Shown one piece after another: positions 19,822 through 27,721 of a stretch of 64,000 bases of DNA; the first letter of the stretch is position 1; every line of letters begins with the position of its first letter. The notes beneath the pieces were generated by a model. It saw nothing but the letters and a program-made list of their open reading frames with translations. It was not told the origin of the DNA and made no database searches. Location: positions 208,315 to 272,314 of the forward strand of contig CAVXUA010000005.1 in the NCBI GenBank assembly GCA_963764825.1, in the 5' to 3' direction. The stretch is from JAZGGS01 sp963764825 (GTDB lineage Bacteria > Bacteroidota > Ignavibacteria > Ignavibacteriales > Ignavibacteriaceae). Position numbers and translations under genes: made by a program.

Positions 19822-21074
19822 TCAAGCAGATTTTTTATCGGTCATCAGAAACAAAGGTTCCGCTCCGTTCTCCACAACATCTTTAGTGATTATACATTTT
19901 CGTATATCTTTTTTGTTCGGTATTTCATACATAATATCGAGCATAAAATTTTCAACAATAGATCTTAAAGCTCGTGCGCCTGTTTTTCTTTCAATGGCTT
20001 TTTTGGCAATCACATCTATTGCAAAAGGATCGAACTCAAGCTCAACACCTTCCATTAAAAGCAATTTTTTATATTGTTTTAATATTGCATTTTTCGGATC
20101 GGTTAAAATACTTTTTAATGCTTCTTCATCAAGATCCTGCAAAGGTGCAACAATGGGAATTCTTCCTATCAACTCCGGGATCAAACCATACTTAAGCAAA
20201 TCTTCAGGTTGAATATGCATCTAATAATTCTTCATCAGATTCTTTTTCTTTAAGATCAGATTTAAAACCCATTTTGTTTTTATTTATTCTCGATGCAATT
20301 ATCTTGTCAATTCCTGAAAATGCACCCCCAAGTATGAAGAGAATATTTTTTGTATTAAGATTTATCAAATTTTGTTCGGGATGTTTTCTTCCTCCTTTTG
20401 GCGGAATCCCTGCAACAGTTCCTTCAAGTATTTTTAACAACGCCTGCTGAACCCCTTCACCGGAAACATCGCGGGTTATTGAAGTGCTTTCGCTCTTCCT
20501 GGAAATTTTATCGATCTCATCAATATAAACTATTCCCTTCTGTGCTCTATCAAGGTTATAATCTGCTGCCTGCAGAAGATGAACGAGTACTGTTTCTACA
20601 TCATCGCCAACATAACCGGCTTCCGTTAAAGTTGTTGCATCGGCAATAGCAAAAGGTACATCCAAAATTTTTGCAAGAGTTTGTGCTAAAAGTGTTTTAC
20701 CAACGCCGGTAGGACCAATTAAAAGAATATTACTTTTTTCAATTTCAACATCATCAAGTTCAAAAAATGATGAACGCGAGTTTATTCTTTTATAATGATT
20801 ATAAACTGCAACCGAGAGTACTTTCTTTGCTCTTTCCTGCCCTATCACAAAATCATCAATGGATTTTTTTATTAATTCCGGTGATGCGTTTTTCATTTTC
20901 AGTTTCTGCTTTGTAATTATATGCTGCAAGGTTATTTTTAAGAATATCCACGCTGCTTGAGATACAGATATCACAAATATGCACATCGGGTCCGGCAACC
21001 ATGCTGCTTACTTCAGTTCCATCTCTTCCGCAAAATGAACATTTTACTATATTCTTATTTTGTTTCTTACTCAT
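19822..21074 (-). CDS. clpX: ATP-dependent Clp protease ATP-binding subunit ClpX, two frameshifts
   Basis: AAA+ unfoldase that feeds ClpP. Three frames join into one normal 417-residue ClpX. The N-terminal C4 zinc domain has CSFCGRDGTEV and ICDICI (start ATG 21074). The AAA core has GPTGVGKTLLAQTLA (Walker A), IVYIDEIDKI (Walker B), the GYVGDDVE pore loop and RKHPEQ (RKH loop). The C-terminal part has GLIPELIGRIPIVAPL and KTGARALRSIVE. Frame changes lie near 20900 (just before ASPELIKKSIDDFVIGQ) and near 20218 (before HIQPEDLLKYG). Each needs one base. No clpP gene is next to it; a TPR protein lies upstream. Confidence 0.92.
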
Positions 21075-21084
21075 CTTTGTTACC

Positions 21085-22929
21085 TTAACTAAGTTTGTTT
21101 CTTATTAATAATATTTCGTTTCGTGCTTCATCAATGTAAAGCGAATTGGGGAATTTAAGCAATAACCTCTCATAAACTTCAAGGGCTTTTTCCCTGTTTC
21201 CCATGCCTAGATGATAAGTTTTACCCTGTAAATATAACGCTTTATCCGCATAGATATTTTTCTCTCCCTCCTCTGCAATATCTTCAAATAGCTTTATTGC
21301 TTCATCAAAATCATCATCTGCAAGCATCATTTCTGCATGGCGCAGTGTGGTAATTGAATGTAAAACAAATGCCTGCGGGTTTTGGTAAATCAAACTGTAT
21401 TTGTCAGCTGCTTGGCTAAATTTTTTCTGCTCTGCGAAAAATTCAGCTTCTGCAAATTGTACAAGGTTAGACGAATCGTTCATTGTTGTGTTCAATACTA
21501 ATGATAACTCTATTGCATCATTAGCGTAATCATCTTTAAGATTGTGCAGGATGGCTGCAAGCAGGTTATTTGACTCATCAAAATTTTGCTTGTAAAGATT
21601 AACTCTTGCAAGTTTAAACTTAGCCAGGTTATGCAGCTGGTTATTGCTGTGTGTTTTTTCAATCATCTTAGAAAAATATGATTCAGCTTCATCCAGGTTT
21701 CCGTTTAGTAAAGCGATATTGCCAAGTTCAATAAATGCATCGCCAGCAGATTTGGAATTTACACCATCACTAATGACAATCTTAAAATTTTCAGATGCTT
21801 TAACATGATCGTTTTGCATGTAAAATTGTATTAAACCAATTCGAAGCAAAGCTTCGAAAGCCGCTTCAGTATTAGCGTAAATTTCCACCACTTCGTTAAA
21901 GGCAGTTAACACATCATCAATTTTTTCTGAATCATACTTTATAAAATGAAAATATGGTTTCCACAAAGGAAGTGATTCCCGGTAATCTTCAATTAATGTT
22001 GCTTCAATAGATTTTGCATAACCTAACTTTGCAATGGGAATAAGCGGGGAATTTGGATACAGATCGATTATCTCACCGTAAACTCTTCCAGCCATCAAAT
22101 AGTTTTTCTCCCTTGATAGCAATTCTGCAAAGTTGTAAAGATCTTTTCCTAAATTCGATTGCTCCTCATCTATATCCCGGTAAACTTCAAATGCTTCCTC
22201 AAACTCTTTAGCTTCAGTTAATAGTCTTGCAAGCAGATAGGATAAACTTAAATTACTTCTACCGCTCCAATCTTCCACAACAGGAATTGTTGCTTCGAGT
22301 CCATCCGGTTTAGCAGAATAAGAAAGTATCTTTTGTTCGATTACCTGTCGCTGCATCGGCTCTTTATCAAGTATGGTGCAATATTCTTCGGCAGCTTTAC
22401 CAAACTGCATTGTTAAAGTATAAAGCTGTGCAAGATCATAAGCAAAAAGAACTTTGTCCTCAGAAATATCCTTACCGCGTTCATACAATTCAATTGCTTT
22501 TTCAAACGCCCGTCGTTCAACTGCGTAACTTGCGATTATCCTGTACATCATCGGGTTATTTGGAGTTTGCATTAAAGCTTTATCCCACACCTCGTAAGCT
22601 TTTTCCTCGTTGCCCATTATATAATAAGTGGAACCAAGCATTCCGTGTAAAGAAATATCATCCGGTTTCTCTAATATTCTTTTTTCCAGGAGATCTATAG
22701 AAGCAGCATAATTTTTTAGCTGGAGATAAACCCTGTGTAAAGCATTAAAATACTGAGTGTTAGAAGGTTCAGAATGATATAATTCTTCGAAAAGCTTAAG
22801 TGCATTCTCATATTGCCCGGCACGCTCTAAGTTTTCTGCCAAAGCAAATTTTGCGTAATCAGCATCCTTAACCTGAGCACTAACAAGTATAACCGAAACG
22901 GTGAGCAATACTATAGTTTTCATTATCAT
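21085..22929 (-). CDS. Exported tetratricopeptide-repeat protein
   Basis: A protein of about 614 residues made almost entirely of TPR-like helical pairs, for example AENLERAGQYENALKLFEEL, GMLGSTYYIMGNEEKAYEVW and YLQGKTYHLGMGNREKALEV near the end. A signal peptide (TIVLLTVSVILVSAQ) follows the start, so it is probably periplasmic. The longest frame begins at 22959; ATG 22929 or 22923 places the signal peptide correctly, so 22929 is chosen. The spacing of repeats near the C-terminus resembles BamD/YbgF-type outer-membrane assembly or cell-envelope proteins, but no specific family can be named. It lies upstream of clpX with a 10-base gap, so they may share a transcript. Confidence 0.75.
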   Translation of the reverse strand: MIMKTIVLLTVSVILVSAQVKDADYAKFALAENLERAGQYENALKLFEELYHSEPSNTQYFNALHRVYLQLKNYAASIDLLEKRILEKPDDISLHGMLGSTYYIMGNEEKAYEVWDKALMQTPNNPMMYRIIASYAVERRAFEKAIELYERGKDISEDKVLFAYDLAQLYTLTMQFGKAAEEYCTILDKEPMQRQVIEQKILSYSAKPDGLEATIPVVEDWSGRSNLSLSYLLARLLTEAKEFEEAFEVYRDIDEEQSNLGKDLYNFAELLSREKNYLMAGRVYGEIIDLYPNSPLIPIAKLGYAKSIEATLIEDYRESLPLWKPYFHFIKYDSEKIDDVLTAFNEVVEIYANTEAAFEALLRIGLIQFYMQNDHVKASENFKIVISDGVNSKSAGDAFIELGNIALLNGNLDEAESYFSKMIEKTHSNNQLHNLAKFKLARVNLYKQNFDESNNLLAAILHNLKDDYANDAIELSLVLNTTMNDSSNLVQFAEAEFFAEQKKFSQAADKYSLIYQNPQAFVLHSITTLRHAEMMLADDDFDEAIKLFEDIAEEGEKNIYADKALYLQGKTYHLGMGNREKALEVYERLLLKFPNSLYIDEARNEILLIRNKLS

Positions 22930-23077
22930 ATAATAAAAATAATAAATTAGCTGGCGCATTCAAGGGTAATAATTGTTATTAAATTGAGCAATAAAATGAA
23001 GTGAGTTGTATATGCCCTTAATTTCATTGATAAAGAAATTATTCTTTAATAGGTTTGAAAGATTATATTTAGGTGAT

Positions 23078-24220
23078 ATGAAAAAAGTATTAATTTTAGG
23101 TTCAACCGGCTCCATAGGAGTTAACAGTCTTGAGGTGATTAACTCGCTTAAAGATGATTTTAAAGTAAGCGGGTTAACTGCAAACTCAAATGTATCCCTT
23201 TTGCTGGAACAGGTAAGGAAGTTTGATCCTGATGTTGTGGCTGTAAGGGATGAAAATGCAGCGGCAATTATAAAAGAGAAATTGCCTCCCAGTTGCAATT
23301 TGCTTGTTGGTGATAATGGATTAATTGAAGCTGCAGCTAATGCAGATTATGATATATTCATTGGTGCGATGGTTGGTTTTGCCGGACTTTTACCTACAAT
23401 CGAAGCAGTAAAGCGTGGTAAAAGAATTGCGTTGGCAAATAAAGAAACGCTGGTTGTTGCCGGAGAGTTTGTAACCGATCTCTGCAGGGAATACAACTCG
23501 GAAATTATTCCCGTTGATTCCGAACACAGTGCAATCTACCAGTGTTTGATAGGTGAAAAATTAGAAGAAGTAGAAAAACTGATTTTAACAGCTTCGGGAG
23601 GACCTTTTTTAAATAAGGAAAAATCCTTCTTTGAAAAAGCCACCGTTGATGAAGCACTGAATCATCCTAACTGGAAAATGGGCAATAAAATCAGTATCGA
23701 TTCTGCAACAATGATGAACAAAGGTTTGGAAGTAATTGAAGCCCGCTGGCTCTTTGGTCTTCCTACAGAAAAAATTGAGGTGGTAATTCATCCTCAGTCA
23801 ATTATTCATTCGATGGTGCAATTTGTTGATGGTTCTGTAAAAGCACAGCTCGGATTGCCTGATATGAAGCTGCCGATACAGTATGCACTAACATTTCCGG
23901 AAAGAGTTGTAAGCGAATTTGAAAGAATAAATTTGCCTAAAATTGGTTCGCTTACATTTTTCGAACCAGATGCAGAAAAATTCGAGTGTCTCACACTGGC
24001 ATTCGATGCCCTGAATACTGGCGGTACAGCGCCTTGCATTCTAAACGCAGCAAACGAAGTTGCTGTTGATAAATTTTTAAAAAAGGAAATAGTGTTTTCT
24101 CACATCCCGTTATTAATAAATAAAGCTCTGGACAAAGTTAAGAATAATGTTACGCCAGACCTGGGAACGATTTTTGAATGTGACAGACAAACTCGTAAGC
24201 TTGTGAGAGAGCTAAGTTAA
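23078..24220 (+). CDS. dxr: 1-deoxy-D-xylulose 5-phosphate reductoisomerase (Dxr/IspC)
   Basis: Second enzyme of the MEP pathway: converts DXP to MEP with NADPH and a divalent metal. The NADPH-binding motif ILGSTGSIG is at the N-terminus. Substrate and metal motifs are ALANKETLVVAGE, PVDSEHSAIYQCL, ASGGPF, KISIDSATMMNKGLEVIEA and IHPQSIIHSMVQF. An upstream ATG at 23006 is in frame, but the family begins at MKKVLILGSTGS, so ATG 23078 is chosen. The product is 380 residues, normal. It precedes rseP by 17 bases, a pairing frequent in many phyla. Together with ispG it shows that this organism uses the MEP route. Confidence 0.95.
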   Translation: MKKVLILGSTGSIGVNSLEVINSLKDDFKVSGLTANSNVSLLLEQVRKFDPDVVAVRDENAAAIIKEKLPPSCNLLVGDNGLIEAAANADYDIFIGAMVGFAGLLPTIEAVKRGKRIALANKETLVVAGEFVTDLCREYNSEIIPVDSEHSAIYQCLIGEKLEEVEKLILTASGGPFLNKEKSFFEKATVDEALNHPNWKMGNKISIDSATMMNKGLEVIEARWLFGLPTEKIEVVIHPQSIIHSMVQFVDGSVKAQLGLPDMKLPIQYALTFPERVVSEFERINLPKIGSLTFFEPDAEKFECLTLAFDALNTGGTAPCILNAANEVAVDKFLKKEIVFSHIPLLINKALDKVKNNVTPDLGTIFECDRQTRKLVRELS

Positions 24221-24237
24221 TTTTAGAAAGGTTTTTA

Positions 24238-25593
24238 ATGGATTATATAATTTATTTTGCTCTAACAATAGGTATTTTAGTATTTATTCATGAATTCGGA
24301 CACTTTGCCGCTGCCAAGTTAAGCGGTATGAGGGTTGATGTTTTTGCAATAGGTTTTGGTAAAAGGCTATTGGGCTGGAATAAAAAAACGGGTTTCAAAT
24401 TTGGCGAACTGCCTAAAGATTTTGATGGAGAGGGAAATACCGATTACAGGTTAAGTTTACTTCCCTTGGGTGGTTATGTTAAAATTGCCGGAATGATCGA
24501 TGAAAGCTTCGATACAGAATTTGCCAAGAAAGAACCGCAGCCATACGAGTTTCGCTCAAAAGGATTCTGGAAAAAATCTTTTGTTATTACTGCCGGGGTT
24601 TTTATGAATCTTTTGCTTGCTTTGCTTGTGTTCTGGGGAGCAAACTTTTTTAAAGGTAAACCGGTTACCGAAACCACCACTCTTGGTTATGTAACTGAGG
24701 ATAGTCCTGCTTACACGGCAGGATTTTTAGCCGGGGATAAAATTCTTAAAATAAATAATGAACAGGTTGAAAACTGGGAATCACTTACAACAGAAATGTA
24801 TGTTAATACTCTTGGTGAAGATCTTAGCATGCTGGTAGAACGAAACGGCGAAACCATAGGCATTCCCTTAGCGAGGAAAGATATCCCTGATTTTGAAAAA
24901 GAGGGAGAATTTTTCATAAGGGATAATCTTAAACCTGCAGTGATTGATGTATCTGCTGATTCTCCTGCAAAGGAAGCGGGTATCTTGCCGGGTGATATTT
25001 TTCTTTCAATTAATAATTTAACCCTATCCAGTTCAAAGCAATTAACAAAAGTTGTTTCTTCAAATGTCGGCAACCAACTTCCGCTTGTAGTGTTAAGAGA
25101 TAAAGACACAGTTAACATTGCCGTAACGCCTGGCAGTGATGGAATGATTGGCATTTCAATCGGCGAAATTTATATGGGAGAAGTTTATTACCAGACCTAC
25201 GGTTTTTTTGAATCCTTTTACTATGCTGGGGGAGATATTGTAAACATTACAAACCTTACCTTCAGTGTTGGCAAAAAAGTGTTTGCAGGTGATATTGAAT
25301 TTGGAAAAGCATTTGGCGGACCTGTGAGAATTGCGCAGCTTGCTGCCAAATCTGCTGATGTTGGAATTGAAAGCTTTCTCTATTTCCTGGCAATTCTAAG
25401 TTTAAGTCTTGCACTAATAAACATTATGCCCTTCCCGGTATTAGATGGCGGACATTTACTTGTAATTATAATTGAAACTGTCTTTAGAAGGGAGATTCCG
25501 GTTAAGATTAAAATTGCTATCCAGAATACCGGGCTAATAATTCTTTTGCTCCTTATGGCATTTATCATTTATAACGATATACTTTCTCTTTAA
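24238..25593 (+). CDS. rseP: RIP metalloprotease RseP (site-2 protease)
   Basis: Intramembrane zinc protease that cuts membrane-spanning anti-sigma factors and signal peptides. The zinc motif is VFIHEFGHFAAAKLSG (HExxH at residues about 19-23) in the first membrane helix, and the third ligand region is INIMPFPVLDGGHLL near residue 400. Two PDZ domains lie between (about 140-220 and 225-305, with AYTAGFLAGDKIL and AKEAGILPGDIFL). At 451 residues the length is typical. It starts 17 bases after dxr. A possible client class is present in the window: the membrane anti-sigma factor at 37314-38078, though any link is speculation. A terminator follows at 25604. Confidence 0.94.
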   Translation: MDYIIYFALTIGILVFIHEFGHFAAAKLSGMRVDVFAIGFGKRLLGWNKKTGFKFGELPKDFDGEGNTDYRLSLLPLGGYVKIAGMIDESFDTEFAKKEPQPYEFRSKGFWKKSFVITAGVFMNLLLALLVFWGANFFKGKPVTETTTLGYVTEDSPAYTAGFLAGDKILKINNEQVENWESLTTEMYVNTLGEDLSMLVERNGETIGIPLARKDIPDFEKEGEFFIRDNLKPAVIDVSADSPAKEAGILPGDIFLSINNLTLSSSKQLTKVVSSNVGNQLPLVVLRDKDTVNIAVTPGSDGMIGISIGEIYMGEVYYQTYGFFESFYYAGGDIVNITNLTFSVGKKVFAGDIEFGKAFGGPVRIAQLAAKSADVGIESFLYFLAILSLSLALINIMPFPVLDGGHLLVIIIETVFRREIPVKIKIAIQNTGLIILLLLMAFIIYNDILSL

Positions 25594-25603
25594 TATTTAA
25601 CGG

Positions 25604-25640
25604 GTGCGGTTCACTCATAAATGAGTCGCACTTTTCTTTT
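25604..25640 (+). terminator. Terminator after rseP
   Basis: GTGCG...ACTCAT pairs with ATGAGT CGCAC (25604-25631), with a 4-base bulge on the 5' side and an AA loop, followed by CTTTTCTTTT. It lies 10 bases after the rseP stop. Confidence 0.65.
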
Positions 25641-25729
25641 AATAAACCCGCCTATCACTTTATAAAACCTTTAATAAAAAAATTTCCGTACTACTTCCGA
25701 TAGCTCTTTAGTTTTGAACTCAGAAACAA

Positions 25730-25760
25730 AAGCCGGCAGAGTCCCGGCTTATTTTATCTT
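25730..25760 (+). terminator. Second hairpin before the LytS-type kinase
   Basis: AAGCCGG / CCGGCTT (25730-25736 with 25744-25750), a 7-base loop, then ATTTTATCTT. It may be a second terminator or a leader hairpin of the kinase gene that starts 34 bases later. Confidence 0.45.
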
Positions 25761-25783
25761 GAGTAATTTTAAGTTTATATTTG

Positions 25784-26902
25784 ATGAAAGCAGAACGGAA
25801 AAACCGAAATAAATATAATTCCCGCATTCAACCTGCAGCAAAGAAGATGAGTAGTATAAACAGGAATAAGGTTTACTGGATAAGTCAGATTACCGGATGG
25901 ACTGTGTTTGTACTATTAAACATTATTGTAATTTCTTTTATCGAGGAAATGAGCTGGCAAAGGGTTGTGATCTGGATTTATCTTGGTTTTGCCGGTATAA
26001 GTTTTACTCATATTCTTAGGGGAATAATAAAAAACCGTAACTGGCTTAATCTTCCCTTAAAAAAACTAATCCCGCGTGTTCTTCTATCAAGTTTTATAAC
26101 CGGAACTCTTATCTATTCTTTTGCTTTTATGGCTGGTTATTTATCCGGAGCAACAAGTTATGAAGAGTACACTGCCATAAAACCAGTTGCTGGAATAATA
26201 AACCTTACAAGTGTAACCCTTTTCTGGATGCTTATCTATTTTTCAATTAATTATTTTGAAAGCTATAATAAGAAAGAGATCGAATCGCTTATATGGGAAG
26301 CTGCAGTAAAGGATTATGAACTTAAAACTTTAAGGTCGCAGCTTAATCCTCATTTTATGTTTAACGCAATGAACAGCATAAGAGCATTAATTGAAGAAGA
26401 TCCGGAATCAGCAAAATCGGCATTAACAAAACTTTCAAATATTCTCCGCTACTCTTTGCAAATGGAAAGAATGGAAAAAGTTTCGCTTGAAGATGAGATT
26501 GATACAGTAAAAAACTATCTAGAACTTGAAAGTATTAGGTTTGAAGAAAGGTTGCAGTATAAATTAAATATTGAAAATGGTTCTTCAAAAGTTGAGATAC
26601 CGCCAATGATGATCCAAACGCTTGTAGAAAACGGAATAAAGCACGGTATATCAAAAATACCTAAGGGTGGAGCAATTTCAATTACAACAAGAGTTGATAA
26701 CTCTAAGCTTTACCTGGAAATAAGAAACAGCGGCAATGTAAACGAAGATGATTTAAAAAACTCGAACGGCTTTGGAGTTAACAATACAAAACACCGTTTA
26801 AATTTACTTTTTGGAGAAGAGGCAAAATTTTCACTTCAGAATGAAGATGAAAAAAATGTGTTGGCTAAATTAGAAATTCCAATAGGAGGTACTAATCAAT
26901 GA
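25784..26902 (+). CDS. LytS/YehU-type sensor histidine kinase
   Basis: Membrane sensor kinase of the His_kinase (PF06580) family. Four hydrophobic segments (about residues 30-150) precede a cytoplasmic part. The phosphoacceptor motif is LRSQLNPHFMFNAMNSIRAL (His near residue 195), and the ATPase has IPPMMIQTLVENGIKHGI (N box) and SNGFGVNNTKHRL. ATG 25784 is used; ATG 25847 (MSSINRNKVYW) is an alternative that removes a basic leader. The partner response regulator overlaps its last four bases (ATGA). The signal is unknown. Homologues regulate envelope, lytic or nutrient-uptake genes in other bacteria. Confidence 0.88.
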   Translation: MKAERKNRNKYNSRIQPAAKKMSSINRNKVYWISQITGWTVFVLLNIIVISFIEEMSWQRVVIWIYLGFAGISFTHILRGIIKNRNWLNLPLKKLIPRVLLSSFITGTLIYSFAFMAGYLSGATSYEEYTAIKPVAGIINLTSVTLFWMLIYFSINYFESYNKKEIESLIWEAAVKDYELKTLRSQLNPHFMFNAMNSIRALIEEDPESAKSALTKLSNILRYSLQMERMEKVSLEDEIDTVKNYLELESIRFEERLQYKLNIENGSSKVEIPPMMIQTLVENGIKHGISKIPKGGAISITTRVDNSKLYLEIRNSGNVNEDDLKNSNGFGVNNTKHRLNLLFGEEAKFSLQNEDEKNVLAKLEIPIGGTNQ

Positions 26903-27618
26903 AAGCATTAATAGTAGAAGATGAAAGACTGGCTCGCACCGAGCTAAAAAGATTATTAACACCATTTAAAGAAATTAAAGTTGTAGGCGAAGCTGTAAAT
27001 GCCGATGATGCCCTGGAGAAGATAGATCAGCTAAAACCGGATCTTCTATTTTTGGATATCCAGATGCCGGGTAAATCCGGATTTGAATTACTTGAGGAAC
27101 TGGATACGGTTCCTACTGTAATTTTTACAACCGCTTATGATGAATATGCTTTGAAGGCATTTGAATATAATGCGCTCGATTATCTTCTTAAACCAATAGA
27201 ACCGAAACGCCTTGAAGAGACTATAAATAAATTGGTTGAGAAGAGCCGTAAAAAAATTGTGGCAGAATCTGACAAACCAATATTTACAGAATCAGACCAG
27301 GTTTTTGTAAAAGATGGAGAGCGCTGCTGGTTTGTAAAGCTTGAAAAAGTCCGTCTGTTTGAGTCGGAAGGGAACTACGTTCGTATTTATTTTGAAAACC
27401 ACAAACCGCTTATTTTGCGTACATTAAATTATCTTGACGAGCGGCTGGATAGTAAACTATTCTTCCGTGCAAACAGGAAACATATTGTTAACCTTAAATG
27501 GATCGACTCAATTGAGCCATGGTTAAACGGCGGCTTACTTGTAAAGTTTAAAGACGGTCAGAAAGTGGAAGTTTCCAGGAGGCAGGCAATTAAGTTTAAA
27601 GATATGCTTAGTTTGTAA
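26899..27618 (+). CDS. LytTR-family response regulator
   Basis: A 239-residue regulator with a receiver domain (phospho-Asp in LLFLDIQMPGKSGFELL near residue 54, then FTTAYDEYALKAFEYNALDYLLKP) and a C-terminal LytTR DNA-binding domain (about 140-235, with LFESEGNYVRIYF and FFRANRKHIVNLKWI). ATG 26899 overlaps the kinase stop, and the ribosome site GGAGG is inside the kinase end. This is a complete two-component pair, and it should bind paired direct repeats near its targets. The neighbouring TonB-receptor-like gene on the other strand is a candidate target by proximity only. Confidence 0.92.
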   Translation: MKALIVEDERLARTELKRLLTPFKEIKVVGEAVNADDALEKIDQLKPDLLFLDIQMPGKSGFELLEELDTVPTVIFTTAYDEYALKAFEYNALDYLLKPIEPKRLEETINKLVEKSRKKIVAESDKPIFTESDQVFVKDGERCWFVKLEKVRLFESEGNYVRIYFENHKPLILRTLNYLDERLDSKLFFRANRKHIVNLKWIDSIEPWLNGGLLVKFKDGQKVEVSRRQAIKFKDMLSL

Positions 27619-27629
27619 ACGCATCACTT

Positions 27630-27714
27630 TGTCATTGCGAATCCCGTTTAAACTGGATGAAGCAATCTATTAGTTCATAAAGATTGCTTCGTCCTTCCAG
27701 TCCTCGCAATGACA
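27630..27714. repeat. Palindromic intergenic repeat, copy 1
   Basis: Outer arms TGTCATTGCGA (27630-27640) and TCGCAATGACA (27704-27714) and inner arms GAAGCAATCT (27659-27668) and AGATTGCTTC (27681-27690) make a long inverted repeat. It sits between two convergent genes. A relative is at 63811-63873. Elements with these CATTGCGA/GAAGCAATCT arms are widespread between genes in many bacteria. Confidence 0.85.
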
Positions 27715-27721
27715 GATACTA

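Noticed and set aside
20204..20998. Programmed frameshifting in clpX, dnaG or valS
   Set aside because: No slippery heptamer with downstream pseudoknot is apparent, and the shifts occur in many unrelated genes, so sequencing indels explain them better.
27630..27714. CRISPR or insertion sequence
   Set aside because: It is one inverted repeat without repeat-spacer units, transposase or target-site duplication; the second copy is 36 kb away.
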